Part shown: positions 39,294 to 48,251 of the stretch, piece after piece
How the letters are laid out: each line of letters opens with the position of its first letter
Numbering within the stretch: position 1 is the first letter of the stretch
NCBI GenBank assembly: GCA_965279085.1
Contig: OZ257149.1
Coordinates: 3,658,001 to 3,722,000, forward strand
Direction: 5' to 3'
Origin: UBA7672 sp965279085
GTDB taxonomy: Bacteria; Pseudomonadota; Alphaproteobacteria; Caulobacterales; Hyphomonadaceae
Length of the DNA stretch: 64,000 nucleotides
Notes under the pieces: model-generated
Databases searched by the model: none
Seen by the model: only the letters and a program-made list of their open reading frames with translations
What the model was told of the DNA's origin: nothing
Made by a program: the position numbers and the translations under genes

Positions 39294-40190
39294 CGGACCG
39301 CCGCCGCGCCAGCGGCGAGGTCCGCTGCTGCTCCCACCGTCTCGTCGCTTCGCGCCGATCGTCAACGCTGCGCGTTGACCCCGCCAGTCCTCCGGACTTG
39401 AGTAGGAAACACGAACGCCCAACACCACCGGCGTCTTTCCTCCCCCGCCTTCGGCGGGGGAGGTGGATCGCGGCGAAGCCGCGAGACGGTGGGGGCAGTC
39501 ACAAATCTCACAACGTGGACGCGCTCACGATGGGGTCATTCTCGGGACAAGTCCGAGAATGACCGCGTCGAAAATCGCTCAACTGTAGGAAACAGCTGCG
39601 ACTACTTCGTAGGACAGCCAAAAAACATCCCGCGCTCTTTCAAGCCGCTAGCCGCGCAAACTGTAGGACGCAGCTGTTTTCTTTCAGCAGGGCACCTGAC
39701 CGGGCGCATACTCCACCCATCGCTTCCGCATGGAAGGGCAGCCGATCACTGTTCACCGGCGCGGGGGCGATGCGTTCGAGCGTGGAGTTAGGCTTTCAGA
39801 CCATCGAAGCCGAAGCTCAGCCCCCGCGAATGCCGAGGTCAAGCCATCGGCCAAGCGGGGAGGATTTCCGGGACCCCGGCTGAACACCCTGCGGGGCCCG
39901 CACGCCACTGGCGATACCAACGGCAGAGGGATGAAACGATGCTCCCTTGTCCGAGGCTGGCGTAACAACGAACGCGGGGACGCGGGTGATCCGCTTTCCT
40001 TCCATCCACTACCGGTAGCCGCCTCACGGCGGACGCCAACCAGCGGGGCATCCCCCGCGTCCCCGGCCCTTCCATTTGGGCCACGAACGACAGCATCGCA
40101 GGCGGTGAGCACCGGCTTGACCGAGAGATCACGCCCACGCCCCATGGTTCGACGGGCTCGCAGGCGGAACATGTCTGAAAACCCGAGCGC
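39294..40190. other. 0.9-kb intergenic region with strong nested inverted repeats
   Basis: I see no convincing protein gene. It contains repeat copy B (39433-39496), the hairpin TTCTCGG-GACAAGT-CCGAGAA near 39539-39559, CTGTAGGAAACAGCTGCG with a related CTGTAGGACGCAGCTG at 39661, and a structured core at 39757-40066. In the core, CGCGGGGGC (39760-39768) pairs with GCCCCCGCG (39820-39828), and CGGGGACGCGGG (39975-39986) pairs with CCCGCGTCCCCG (40054-40065) around an internal CCGCC...GGCGG hairpin. It ends with CCATGGTTCGACGGGCTCGC, similar to common dispersed repeats. A structured RNA on either strand is possible but does not match tmRNA, RNase P RNA or SRP RNA landmarks I can recall. Confidence 0.55.
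39433..39496 (+). repeat. Dispersed intergenic repeat, copy B
   Basis: CCCCCGCC-TT-CGGCGGGGG forms a near-perfect hairpin, followed by GTGGATCGCGGCGAAGCCGC (itself containing CGGCGAAGCCG) and GAGACGGTGGGGGC. The block order and sequence match copy A at 14833-14898, with copy B better preserved. This shows a mobile or amplified intergenic repeat family in the genome. Confidence 0.8.
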
Positions 40191-41264
40191 CTAGACCGGC
40201 ATCGCGCGCAGCGCATCGATCAGGTCAGCCATATCCGCCGGTGGCGGGCGTTCAAAGCGCAGCTGCTTGCCCGTGATCGGATGCACGAAGCCGAGGATGG
40301 CCGCATGCAGCGCCTGCCGCTCGAAGGCTTTCGCCGTCGCGGTGGCGCGCTCGAAGGCGGGGCCCTTGCCGTCGGCGCGGAGCCAGCGGTGCTTGCCATA
40401 GGTCTGGTCGCCGAGCACCGGCGCCTGGATGTGGGCCATGTGCACGCGAATCTGGTGTGTGCGTCCGGTCTCAAGCCGGCATTCAACGAGCGCCGCGGCG
40501 GGCTGTGTGCCGGTCGCATCAAGGCGGCCGTAGGTTTCGAGGCCGCGATAGTTGGTGATGGCGATCTTGCCTTGCGGCAGGTCGTTCTCCTGGCTCGAGT
40601 CATCGGACCAGTGGTCGGCGCGGAAATGCTTTTCCTTCATCACCGCCATCTTCTTGCGGTCGCTCGGTGAGCGGCCGATGTACGTCTCGATGCGTCCCAC
40701 CAGCGGCCGAGGCGCGCCACGCGTCACGGCGAGGTAGGCGCGCTCGATGTCATGCGCCGCGAACATGGCGGTGAGGGCAGTGTGCGCCGCCTCGCTCTTG
40801 GCGGCGACCATCACGCCGGACGTGTCCTTGTCGAGCCGGTGCACGATGCCGGGCCGCGCAACGCCGCCGATGCCGGTCAGCTCCGGTCCGCAATGGTAGA
40901 GCAGTGCGTTGACCAGCGTGCCGATCTCCGAACCGCCTGCCGGATGCACGACAAGGCCGGGCGGCTTGTCGATGACGATCAGGTGCTTGTCCTCGAACAC
41001 GACGTCGAGCGGGATGTTTTCGGGCTGTGGCAGGGCATCGACGGGCGGGGGCAGGTCGATCGCATAGACCGCTCCGGGCACGACCTTGGCGCTCGCGTCG
41101 GTGGCCGGCTTGCCGTTGGCGGTCACCCGGCCTTCCTCGATCAAAACCCGCAGGCGCGAGCGGGACATGCCGGTTCCAGCGTCCGCCAGCCATTTATCGA
41201 GGCGCGCGCCTGCGGCTTCCGCAGGGGCGGTCAGACTTAGGGCTGTGGGCTGTTCGGCCGTCAT
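40191..41264 (-). CDS. RluA-family 23S rRNA pseudouridine synthase (RluD-like)
   Basis: The 357-residue enzyme converts uridine to pseudouridine, probably in 23S rRNA. An S4 RNA-binding domain is at residues 20-75 (ARLDKWLADAGTGMSRSRLR, VTANGKPATD). The catalytic domain has VVFEDKHLIVIDKPPGLVVH and the signature VHRLDKDTSGVMV with the catalytic Asp. It continues with TGRTHQIRVHMAHIQAPVLG. The S4 domain plus the motif set fits RluD/RluC; RluD is the more likely by length, but the target uridines are not proven here. Confidence 0.9.
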   Translation of the reverse strand: MTAEQPTALSLTAPAEAAGARLDKWLADAGTGMSRSRLRVLIEEGRVTANGKPATDASAKVVPGAVYAIDLPPPVDALPQPENIPLDVVFEDKHLIVIDKPPGLVVHPAGGSEIGTLVNALLYHCGPELTGIGGVARPGIVHRLDKDTSGVMVAAKSEAAHTALTAMFAAHDIERAYLAVTRGAPRPLVGRIETYIGRSPSDRKKMAVMKEKHFRADHWSDDSSQENDLPQGKIAITNYRGLETYGRLDATGTQPAAALVECRLETGRTHQIRVHMAHIQAPVLGDQTYGKHRWLRADGKGPAFERATATAKAFERQALHAAILGFVHPITGKQLRFERPPPADMADLIDALRAMPV

Positions 41265-41329
41265 GCTTTCGTCGCGGTCGCCTGAGAGGTAGGGATTCGG
41301 GCAACTAACCCGGCGAGAGGGATAAATCC

Positions 41330-43030
41330 ATGACCAGGCTGACGCGGCGCGGCGCTTTGGGGCTGGGTGTAGCGGGATTGGGGGCCGCGGCCTGCACCAC
41401 GACGGCAGGCGAGGCGGCTTATTCAGGCAAAGCCTCGTTCGCCCACGGGGTCGCCTCGGGCGATCCGACGCAGACCAATGTGATCCTCTGGACCCGGATC
41501 ACGCCCGATGCGCAGGGCCCCGTTCCAGTCCGCTGGAACGTCTCGCGCGACGCTGCCTTCAAGGACGTGGTTAAGAAGGGAACGTTCGTCGCCGGGCCGG
41601 AGCGCGACTACACGGTCAAGATCGACGTCGATGGCCTCGAACCCGGCCGCCAGTATTTCTACTGGTTCACCGCCGGACGGGCCTCCTCCCCAAGCGGCGC
41701 CACCCGCACCCTGCCGGCCACCGGCCTCGCCGATTTCCGCATGGCAGTCGTCTCCTGCTCCAACTGGCCGTTCGGCTATTTCAACGGCTATCGCGAGATC
41801 GCCAAGCGCGCGCAGGCCGCGCCCGGCCTCGACGCTGTCATTCACCTCGGCGACTACATCTACGAATACGGCGTCACCGGCTATGGCGGCGCCGTCGGCA
41901 AGGAGCTCGGCCGCGACCACGAGCCCGCCAACGAATGCGTATCGCTGACCGACTATCGCACGCGCTACGCCCAGTACCGCTCCGATCCCGACCTGCAGGC
42001 CGCGCACGCTGTAGCCCCATGGTTCGTCACCTGGGACGACCATGAAACGGCGAACAACTCCTACCGCACCGGCGCCGAAAACCACCAGACCGACACCGAG
42101 GGCGAATGGAGCGTGCGCAAGGCCGCAGCGATCCAGGCCTTCCTCGAATGGATGCCGATGCGCGATCCGGTCGCGGGCAAGGCGCGTGAATCGATCTGGC
42201 ACAAGGTCGACATCGGCGACCTCGCAACGCTGTTCCTGCTCGAAAGCCGCCTCGTGGGTCGCGGCGACGATCTCACCTATGGCGAGATCTACATGGCGCC
42301 CGACGCCGAACGCCCCGCGCTCGCCAACACGCTCAAGGCCAAACTGGCCGACCCGAACCGCACCATGTTGGGACTCGAACAGGAAGCATGGCTCGCCGAC
42401 GAGCTCAAGAAATCGACCGCGTCGAAGAAGAAATGGCAGGTGCTGGGCAATCAGGTCACCATGGCCAAGGTGAAGATGCCTGACCTGCAGGCGGGCCTCT
42501 CGCCCGAACAGTGGGAGAAAGTCCCGCAAGGCTCGCGCCGGTCATGGTCGTCGGCCCGCTATGGCCTCGACTGGAATCCGGATTCCTGGAGCGGCTACCC
42601 CGCGGCGCGGGAGCGGCTCTATGCCAGCGCCAAGGCCGCCAACGCCCGCCTCGTGGTCCTGACCGGCGACACCCACACCGGCTGGGCCAACCAGCTGCAC
42701 GACAATGCCGGCCAGCAGCGCGGCGTCGAATTCGGCTGCACATCCATCACCTCGGCCGGGGCAGGCGACAACCTGCCGTTCGAGGAGCTCAACTGGCTGA
42801 TGCCGGAAGCGAACCAGGAAGTGCTGTATTACAACGCCTTCGCCAAGGGCTTCACCGTGCTCACCCTGACGGCCGATCAGATCGATGCGGAGTTCGTCAA
42901 AGTCTCGACCATCAAGTCGCGTGACTATTTTGCATCGACCGATGCCCGGTTCGCAGCCCGGGCCAATGAAGTCGGAGGCATGGGCAGCCTGCAGAAAGTC
43001 ATGGGCGGGGCGTCAATCAAGGCTAGCTGA
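41330..43030 (+). CDS. phoD: PhoD-family alkaline phosphatase / phosphodiesterase, Tat-exported
   Basis: The 566-residue protein starts with a twin-arginine signal (TRLTRRGALGLGVAGLGAAA) that ends in a Cys-containing site (AACTTT), so it may be Tat-exported and lipidated. An N-terminal fibronectin-like domain (FAHGVASGDPTQTNVILWTR) precedes the PhoD metallophosphatase domain: HLGDYIYEYG, WDDHETANN, and VVLTGDTHTGWANQ, which together hold the Fe/Ca ligands. It releases phosphate from esters in the periplasm or at the surface, useful under phosphate limitation. No Pho box was identified upstream by eye. Confidence 0.93.
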   Translation: MTRLTRRGALGLGVAGLGAAACTTTAGEAAYSGKASFAHGVASGDPTQTNVILWTRITPDAQGPVPVRWNVSRDAAFKDVVKKGTFVAGPERDYTVKIDVDGLEPGRQYFYWFTAGRASSPSGATRTLPATGLADFRMAVVSCSNWPFGYFNGYREIAKRAQAAPGLDAVIHLGDYIYEYGVTGYGGAVGKELGRDHEPANECVSLTDYRTRYAQYRSDPDLQAAHAVAPWFVTWDDHETANNSYRTGAENHQTDTEGEWSVRKAAAIQAFLEWMPMRDPVAGKARESIWHKVDIGDLATLFLLESRLVGRGDDLTYGEIYMAPDAERPALANTLKAKLADPNRTMLGLEQEAWLADELKKSTASKKKWQVLGNQVTMAKVKMPDLQAGLSPEQWEKVPQGSRRSWSSARYGLDWNPDSWSGYPAARERLYASAKAANARLVVLTGDTHTGWANQLHDNAGQQRGVEFGCTSITSAGAGDNLPFEELNWLMPEANQEVLYYNAFAKGFTVLTLTADQIDAEFVKVSTIKSRDYFASTDARFAARANEVGGMGSLQKVMGGASIKAS

Positions 43031-43172
43031 CGCTCAAAATGGAGGCGCTGGACGCAGCGAATCCGGGGCATTTCCGGGGATTAATGGCCCACCGGAAAGG
43101 CCGCATTAACGGGCGCGGGACTAGCTTTCCCCGGGTTGTTTTCTTGATATTGCGCCCCAGGGGTTTCCCGCC

Positions 43173-45464
43173 TTGTCATCTTCCTCCGGCATCGACGCTG
43201 CGGCGTTGCTCGAGCAGCTTCATGCGCTCGGAACGGCGGCGGTGCGCGTCGACGAAGATGGCCTCATCGGCGGCGCCAACGAAACCTTCCTGCAGCTGAC
43301 GGGGATCGCAGCTGACCGGCTGACCGGTGTCGGGCTCACCGAATTTCTCGAGTCCGCATCGGTCGAGCACAAATCTTACGGCGACGGCGTCGTCTATCGC
43401 TTCGAGCATCCGAAAGGCGACCGTTGGCTGCGTCCGCGCCGCGGCCGCGCGCGGAGCCTCGGCGTCGTCATGTTCTCCGACGTCACGGCCGAGTGGTCGA
43501 TGCTCGGCAAGTTGGTCGCCACCATCGACGTGCGCGACCGCCTGATGCGCGATGCCGACATCGGCATGTTCCGCTTCAATCCCGACGACGAGACCTTCAG
43601 TTTCTCCGAAGCGCTGATGAACCGTGGCGGCCCGATGCCGAGCTATCACCTGTCGGAGATCGTCAAGGATCTGCACCAGGATGATGTCGAGAAGGACCGT
43701 CAGGTGCGCGAGCGGCTGACGCTGCAGGGTGGCACGGCGACCTTGCACCTCCGCCGCCGCAAGCCGGACGGCACATGGCGCCACACGCTCGCCCAGTTCA
43801 CCTCGGGCCGCAAACTCCCGTCGGGCAAATACGAGATTTTCGGCCTGTCGCAGAACATCACTGAACTTGTGGACGCGCGCGATCAGGCGGCCGTGATGCA
43901 CGACCGCCTCGAGATCGCCATGTCGGCCGCGAGCGCGGGCGTCTACGAGATCGACCTGCGTTCGTCCGAACGCTGGACATCGCCGCAATACCAGGACCTG
44001 GCTGGTTCCGAGGCGCTCGCGCGCCATTCGATGAAGCCGTTCGGCATGTATCATGACGACGACATCAACATCGTGCGCGAGAGCTGGGAGCGCTGCCTGC
44101 GCTCGCAGGAAGTCGAGTCCATCGATGCGCGGCTGTACCGCCCCAAGGGCGACGAGCAGTGGGTTCGTATCTTCATGCGCGTGCAGCGCAACGAGCACGG
44201 CGTGCCCGTGCGCGCCGTCGGATTGATGCTCGACATCCAGGAAGAGAAACTCGCCGAACTGGCGCTGATCGAGGCCAAGAAGCAGGCCGAGGCGGCGACC
44301 GTCGCCAAGTCCAACTTCCTCGCGTCCATGAGCCACGAGATCCGCACGCCACTGAACGGCGTGCTCGGCATGGCGCAGTCGCTGGTGAATGACGGCCTGC
44401 TGGGCGACCAACGCGAGAAGGTCGATGTCATTCTCGAGTCCGGCAAGACGCTGACGGCGCTGCTGAACGACGTGTTGGACCTCTCCAAGATCGAAGCCGG
44501 GAAAATGCAGATCGCGGCCGTCGACGGTGAGCTCGCCGTGACGTTCGATCGCCTGCGCCAGCTGTTCCTGTCAAAGGCGGTGGAGCGCGGCCTCAACATC
44601 GATCTCGATATCCAGCCAGGCATGCCGGCGCTGCTGCACTACGACCCGGTGCGCGTGCGTCAGTGCGTTGGCAATCTCCTGTCGAACGCGATCAAGTTCA
44701 CCGAGCGCGGCCACGTGAAAATGTCGGTCGGCGCGGAAGAATTGAAGCCCGGCGAGTGGCGCATCAGCGTCGCCATCACGGACACCGGCATCGGCATGAC
44801 GGAAAGCGTGCGCGCCAAGCTGTTCTCGACCTTCACGCAGGCCGACGAGACGATCACGCGCCGTTTCGGCGGCACGGGCCTCGGCCTCGCCATCACGCGC
44901 CAGCTGGCGCATCTGATGGGCGGCGATGTTTCGGTGGAAAGCGAGCCGGGCGTTGGCTCCACCTTCACGCTGACCTTCATGGCGGGCGCCGTGGACGAGA
45001 TGGCGCCGGTCGCCTCGAACGAACCCGTCATTCCTGCCGTCAGCGAAGCGGCCGTGAAGCGCCTGCGAGGGATCAAGGTTCTGTTGGTCGACGACAACGC
45101 CGTGAACCGGCAGGTGGTGAAACTTTTCACCGCACAGCTTTCTCCGAAATTCGTCGAAGCCGTGAACGGGCAGGAGGCGATCGACCGTCTGCACGACGAA
45201 CAGTTCGATCTCGTCCTGCTCGACGTCCACATGCCCGTCATGGACGGCAAGGAAGCCATCAAGCGCATCCGCGCCAGCAGCGAGGCCTGGCGCGACCTTC
45301 CTGTGATCGCGCTGACGGCGGACGCGATGAGCGGCGACCGCGAGAAGTATCTTGCCCTCGGCATGTCGGACTATGTGTCCAAGCCGCTCGACCAGCGCGA
45401 GCTGACGGCGAAGATCGCCGGCGTCATGGGCGTTCGTTCCCTGCTCGCTGCCGAAGCAGCCTGA
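43173..45464 (+). CDS. Cytoplasmic PAS-domain hybrid histidine kinase
   Basis: The 763-residue protein starts with TTG; no in-frame ATG lies near the N-terminus, and AGGGG is nine bases upstream. It has no membrane segment. Three PAS-like domains fill residues 1-370 (LEQLHALGTAAVRVDEDGLI, then VVMFSDVTAEWSMLG, then a third before VRAVGLMLDIQEEK). Then HisKA with His388 in MSHEIRTPLNG, HATPase with NLLSNAIKFTERG, DTGIGM and GGTGLGLAITRQLA, and a C-terminal receiver with phosphoacceptor Asp684 (VLLDVHMPVMDG). It senses a cytoplasmic cue such as redox or a ligand. No cognate regulator or Hpt protein is adjacent; a Crp/Fnr gene follows 146 bases on. Confidence 0.92.
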   Translation: MSSSSGIDAAALLEQLHALGTAAVRVDEDGLIGGANETFLQLTGIAADRLTGVGLTEFLESASVEHKSYGDGVVYRFEHPKGDRWLRPRRGRARSLGVVMFSDVTAEWSMLGKLVATIDVRDRLMRDADIGMFRFNPDDETFSFSEALMNRGGPMPSYHLSEIVKDLHQDDVEKDRQVRERLTLQGGTATLHLRRRKPDGTWRHTLAQFTSGRKLPSGKYEIFGLSQNITELVDARDQAAVMHDRLEIAMSAASAGVYEIDLRSSERWTSPQYQDLAGSEALARHSMKPFGMYHDDDINIVRESWERCLRSQEVESIDARLYRPKGDEQWVRIFMRVQRNEHGVPVRAVGLMLDIQEEKLAELALIEAKKQAEAATVAKSNFLASMSHEIRTPLNGVLGMAQSLVNDGLLGDQREKVDVILESGKTLTALLNDVLDLSKIEAGKMQIAAVDGELAVTFDRLRQLFLSKAVERGLNIDLDIQPGMPALLHYDPVRVRQCVGNLLSNAIKFTERGHVKMSVGAEELKPGEWRISVAITDTGIGMTESVRAKLFSTFTQADETITRRFGGTGLGLAITRQLAHLMGGDVSVESEPGVGSTFTLTFMAGAVDEMAPVASNEPVIPAVSEAAVKRLRGIKVLLVDDNAVNRQVVKLFTAQLSPKFVEAVNGQEAIDRLHDEQFDLVLLDVHMPVMDGKEAIKRIRASSEAWRDLPVIALTADAMSGDREKYLALGMSDYVSKPLDQRELTAKIAGVMGVRSLLAAEAA

Positions 45465-45610
45465 TATGAACACCACGATCCGTCCCGCTTGGGATGCTGA
45501 TGGAACCTGAGCGGGTGGAGCCCGTTTGGTGTTCGTTAGAGACGTGTGGATTTTTCAAAGAAGCAATTGAGGGACGGGTGCTGTCAGGATCAGCGCCCGG
45601 AATAGGACCC

Positions 45611-46357
45611 ATGCCTAGTCGCAACCTCATCGCCAAACTGAAGGGGCACTTTCCCGTTGGCCACGAACTGCGTCAGGATCTTGAGGCGCTTGTGCGTGAC
45701 CGTGTGACGTATGAGACCGGCGACACGATCATCCGTACGGGCGACAAGTTCACCGGGCTGTATCTGGTTGAGGACGGCTGGGCGCTTCGGGCGCGTTACC
45801 TGCCGGGAGGCTCGCGGCAGATTGTCAATTTCGCGCTCCCCGGCGACTTCCTGAATTTCACTTCGCTGATGTTCCAGCAGTCGGAGTACGACCTCGTGGC
45901 GCGCACGCCTCTGGCGTTGTGGAAGCTGCAGGCGAAGAACTTCCGCGAGATGATGGCCCGCCATCCTGGCCTTGCCGAGGCGCTGGTGTGGTCCAACGCG
46001 CACGAGGAGATGCTGCTGGCCGAGCGCGTTGTCTCGCTTGGCCGGCGCGATGCGACGCAGCGGCTGGCCCATGTGCTGTGCGAGATCGTGGCGCGGCTTG
46101 AGCTGATCCAGCGGCACAAGGGCGATGTGCTCTACCTGCCGCTATTGCAGGATGATTTTGCCGACATTCTCGGGTTAAGTGTGATCCACATCGTGCGGGT
46201 ATTCAACCGGCTCGAGCAGATGGGCGCGGTCGAATACCGTTCTCGCAAGGTGAAGCTCGTTGATCTTGCAAAGCTGAGAAGCATCGCCGGTTTCGACGGC
46301 GACTATCTACACTTCTCGCACCGCAAGGACGCGCTGCCTCCCGGAACCGACCTCTAG
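45611..46357 (+). CDS. Crp/Fnr-family transcription regulator
   Basis: The 248-residue regulator starts at 45611, where homology begins (MPSRNLIAKLKGHFPVGHEL); the longer open frame from 45494 has no support. Residues 20-140 form a cyclic-nucleotide-binding-type beta-roll (TYETGDTIIRTGDKFTGLYL, SRQIVNFALPGDFLNFTSLM), then a dimer helix and a winged helix-turn-helix (LLQDDFADILGLSVIHIVRV). It lacks the N-terminal Cys cluster of Fnr, so it is not an oxygen-sensing Fe-S type. The ligand is unknown. The stop overlaps the stop of the convergent dehydrogenase gene. Confidence 0.88.
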   Translation: MPSRNLIAKLKGHFPVGHELRQDLEALVRDRVTYETGDTIIRTGDKFTGLYLVEDGWALRARYLPGGSRQIVNFALPGDFLNFTSLMFQQSEYDLVARTPLALWKLQAKNFREMMARHPGLAEALVWSNAHEEMLLAERVVSLGRRDATQRLAHVLCEIVARLELIQRHKGDVLYLPLLQDDFADILGLSVIHIVRVFNRLEQMGAVEYRSRKVKLVDLAKLRSIAGFDGDYLHFSHRKDALPPGTDL

Positions 46358-47418
46358 GGCTTCAGAACCACGCGCCCGACGATCGTGCCTTCGCGCAGCT
46401 GGTTGAGCGTGGCGTCAGCCAGATTGAGCGGGCGCGTCTCCACCGGGATCGGCGCGATCTTGCCGGCGCGAACCAGCTCCATCATCTCGCGCGTCTCGCC
46501 GAGCGGCCCCGTGTAAGAACCGACGATGGAGTAGGGGCGCCCCGGGAAGGTCGGAATGGGCGCCGCGAACTTGCCGCCGAACAGGCCGACCACGATGATC
46601 TCGCCGCCGCGCCGGATGGCGCCGTTGGCGAAGTTCAGCGAGGGCGTTGAGCCGACGAAGTCGACGGCCGCGGCAACGCCGCCGCCGGTGTCGACCTTCA
46701 GCTTTTTCAGCGAGTCCGCTTCCTTCGAATTGTAGACGGCGCTGGCGCCGGCGGCCATCGCGGCGTCGAGCTTCTTCGCATCGATGTCGCAGCCGATGAT
46801 CTTGTTGTTCGGGAACATGGCGCGCGCGAACTGCAGGCCCATCATGCCTACGCCGCCGAGGCCGACGATGGCGATGGCTTCGCCTTCATACGCAGTGCGG
46901 ACTTTCTTCAGCGCCGAGAATGCCGTGATGCCTGAACACATGTAAGTGGCGGCGAGGCCCTCGGGCACGCCGGTTGCGTCGAGCAGGTATTTCGGGTGCG
47001 GCACGAGGACGTATTCCGAATAACCGCCGGCGACCTGGATGCCGAGCTGGCGCGGCTTCGAGCAGATGTGTTCCTGATCGCGCTTGCAGGTCGCGCACTC
47101 GCCGCAGCCGATCCACGGGAAGACGACGAAACGCTCGCCCACCTTGCGGCCTTCGAGTAGCGCCTGTGCATCCGGTCCTACGGCCGAGAGCGTGCCTTCG
47201 ATCTCATGACCGAGCGTGTGGGGCAGCGTGCGGCCCTTGGACCAGTCGATCTTGTCGCCATCCCCGATGTCGACATGGCCGTCCTGCAGGTGGACGTCGG
47301 AATGGCAGACGCCGGAGTAGGTGATCTTCACAACCACTTCCGTGCCCTTCGGCGCGGGAATGTCGGAGGTGACTTCCTCAAGCGGTGCGCCGTAGGCGAC
47401 GATGGCTTGGCTCTTCAT
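46354..47418 (-). CDS. Zinc-dependent alcohol dehydrogenase
   Basis: The 354-residue medium-chain dehydrogenase starts at 47418 (GGAGGAAG upstream). Catalytic zinc ligands are in YSGVCHSDVHL and LGHEIEG; the structural zinc site has four cysteines in GCGECATCKRDQEHIC. The NAD-binding fold shows IVGLGGVGMMGLQFARA and then GCDIDAKKLDAA, with the acidic residue that favours NAD. It oxidises an alcohol or reduces an aldehyde in the cytoplasm. The stop codons of this gene and the convergent regulator share the CTAG at 46354-46357. Confidence 0.93.
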   Translation of the reverse strand: MKSQAIVAYGAPLEEVTSDIPAPKGTEVVVKITYSGVCHSDVHLQDGHVDIGDGDKIDWSKGRTLPHTLGHEIEGTLSAVGPDAQALLEGRKVGERFVVFPWIGCGECATCKRDQEHICSKPRQLGIQVAGGYSEYVLVPHPKYLLDATGVPEGLAATYMCSGITAFSALKKVRTAYEGEAIAIVGLGGVGMMGLQFARAMFPNNKIIGCDIDAKKLDAAMAAGASAVYNSKEADSLKKLKVDTGGGVAAAVDFVGSTPSLNFANGAIRRGGEIIVVGLFGGKFAAPIPTFPGRPYSIVGSYTGPLGETREMMELVRAGKIAPIPVETRPLNLADATLNQLREGTIVGRVVLKP

Positions 47419-47490
47419 GGACGCACTTCCTCCGCGGATGACGTTTTGCGTTAGCAACGCCAGACGCGGATGGGAAGAGCTATCGCGTGG

Positions 47491-47778
47491 TCAGTTAGCC
47501 GGAGGCGCGCAGGGCGGCGGCAAGGCCGCTTCGCTCGACTTCATCGCCGGCGGTTCGCACGGCGGCGGCTTCGGCGGGCCGGCATCGTTCGGGCTCGCTT
47601 TTGTCGAGATCAGCTCGACGGTGACGGCCAGCGTCCTGTCCTCGGCGCTTGTGGTCACAACGGGTGCATCGACGCCGGTGACGGGCTTCGTCCAGTCGGT
47701 GCGGCCGGATGGCGGCTGCGCCAGCACGGGCGCGGCGAGGGCAAACGAAGCGGCGAGGACGAGTGACAGTTTCATCAT
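47491..47778 (-). CDS. Small secreted Pro-rich protein
   Basis: The 95-residue protein starts at 47778, one base after the stop of the preceding gene, so the two are coupled. It has a signal peptide (KLSLVLAASFALAAPVLAQ). The mature part is Thr/Val-rich, then ends with a Pro/Cys tail (DAGPPKPPPCEPPAMKSS and LPPPCAPPAN). The PPPC repeats are unusual, and the two cysteines could cross-link. No family is recognised. Confidence 0.55.
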   Translation of the reverse strand: MMKLSLVLAASFALAAPVLAQPPSGRTDWTKPVTGVDAPVVTTSAEDRTLAVTVELISTKASPNDAGPPKPPPCEPPAMKSSEAALPPPCAPPAN

Positions 47779-47779
47779 G

Positions 47780-48187
47780 TCAGTTCTGCACGTTCGGATG
47801 GCTCGGCGCCAGAGGTAGGCGCGGGACAAACGGAGGAGCATCCGGATCGGGAACATAGAGCGGGGGCTTTACGCCAGGTCCGGGCATCGCGCTGTAGCGC
47901 TCCAGCTTTTCCCGTTCACGATCAACACAGGCTTTGAACGCTTCCAGCAGCTCCTGCTTCCGGTCGGCCTGCAGCTTGGCGAGTTCCTCCTCGCAGGGTT
48001 GAGCCCCACGCCTGATGAGCATGCCATCTGTCGGCCGCTCCATCCGCAGCAGCAGGTCGTTCATGTAAGGCTGACTGTAGTCCACGCCGACGCCGTCATG
48101 CGGCACGCGTGGCTGTTCGAGATTCTCTTGCGCGAATGCCGGCGCGGTGAACGCGAGCGATGCGATCGCTAGGAACACGTACTTCAT
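47780..48187 (-). CDS. Small exported protein, unknown
   Basis: The 135-residue protein starts at 48187 with a signal peptide (MKYVFLAIASLAFTAPAFAQ). The mature part has a Cys-containing helix, PCEEELAKLQADRKQELLEA followed by FKACVDREREKLERYS, in which the two cysteines may pair, and a Pro-rich tail (PPLYVPDPDAPPFVPRLPLA). It is coupled to the next small secreted gene by a one-base gap. No family is recognised. Confidence 0.6.
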   Translation of the reverse strand: MKYVFLAIASLAFTAPAFAQENLEQPRVPHDGVGVDYSQPYMNDLLLRMERPTDGMLIRRGAQPCEEELAKLQADRKQELLEAFKACVDREREKLERYSAMPGPGVKPPLYVPDPDAPPFVPRLPLAPSHPNVQN

Positions 48188-48251
48188 GATCCGGGCCTCC
48201 AACCTGGCCAGAAGACTAGCACAGTTCGGAGGCCCGGACAGGGTTTGCGAG

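Noticed and set aside
39765..39790. tmRNA-like 5' end (GGGGGCGATGCGTTCGAG)
   Set aside because: The conserved TTCGACG-type continuation, the peptide tag frame and the CCA end are absent, so it does not support ssrA.
39730..40194. Overlapping open frames on both strands in the structured intergenic region
   Set aside because: Composition is repetitive, no signal peptide or domain is seen, and the sequence is dominated by inverted repeats.
45494..45610. Longer N-terminus of the Crp/Fnr regulator
   Set aside because: The 39 extra residues (with two cysteines, in CSLETC) do not fit an Fnr-type cluster and the family begins at 45611.
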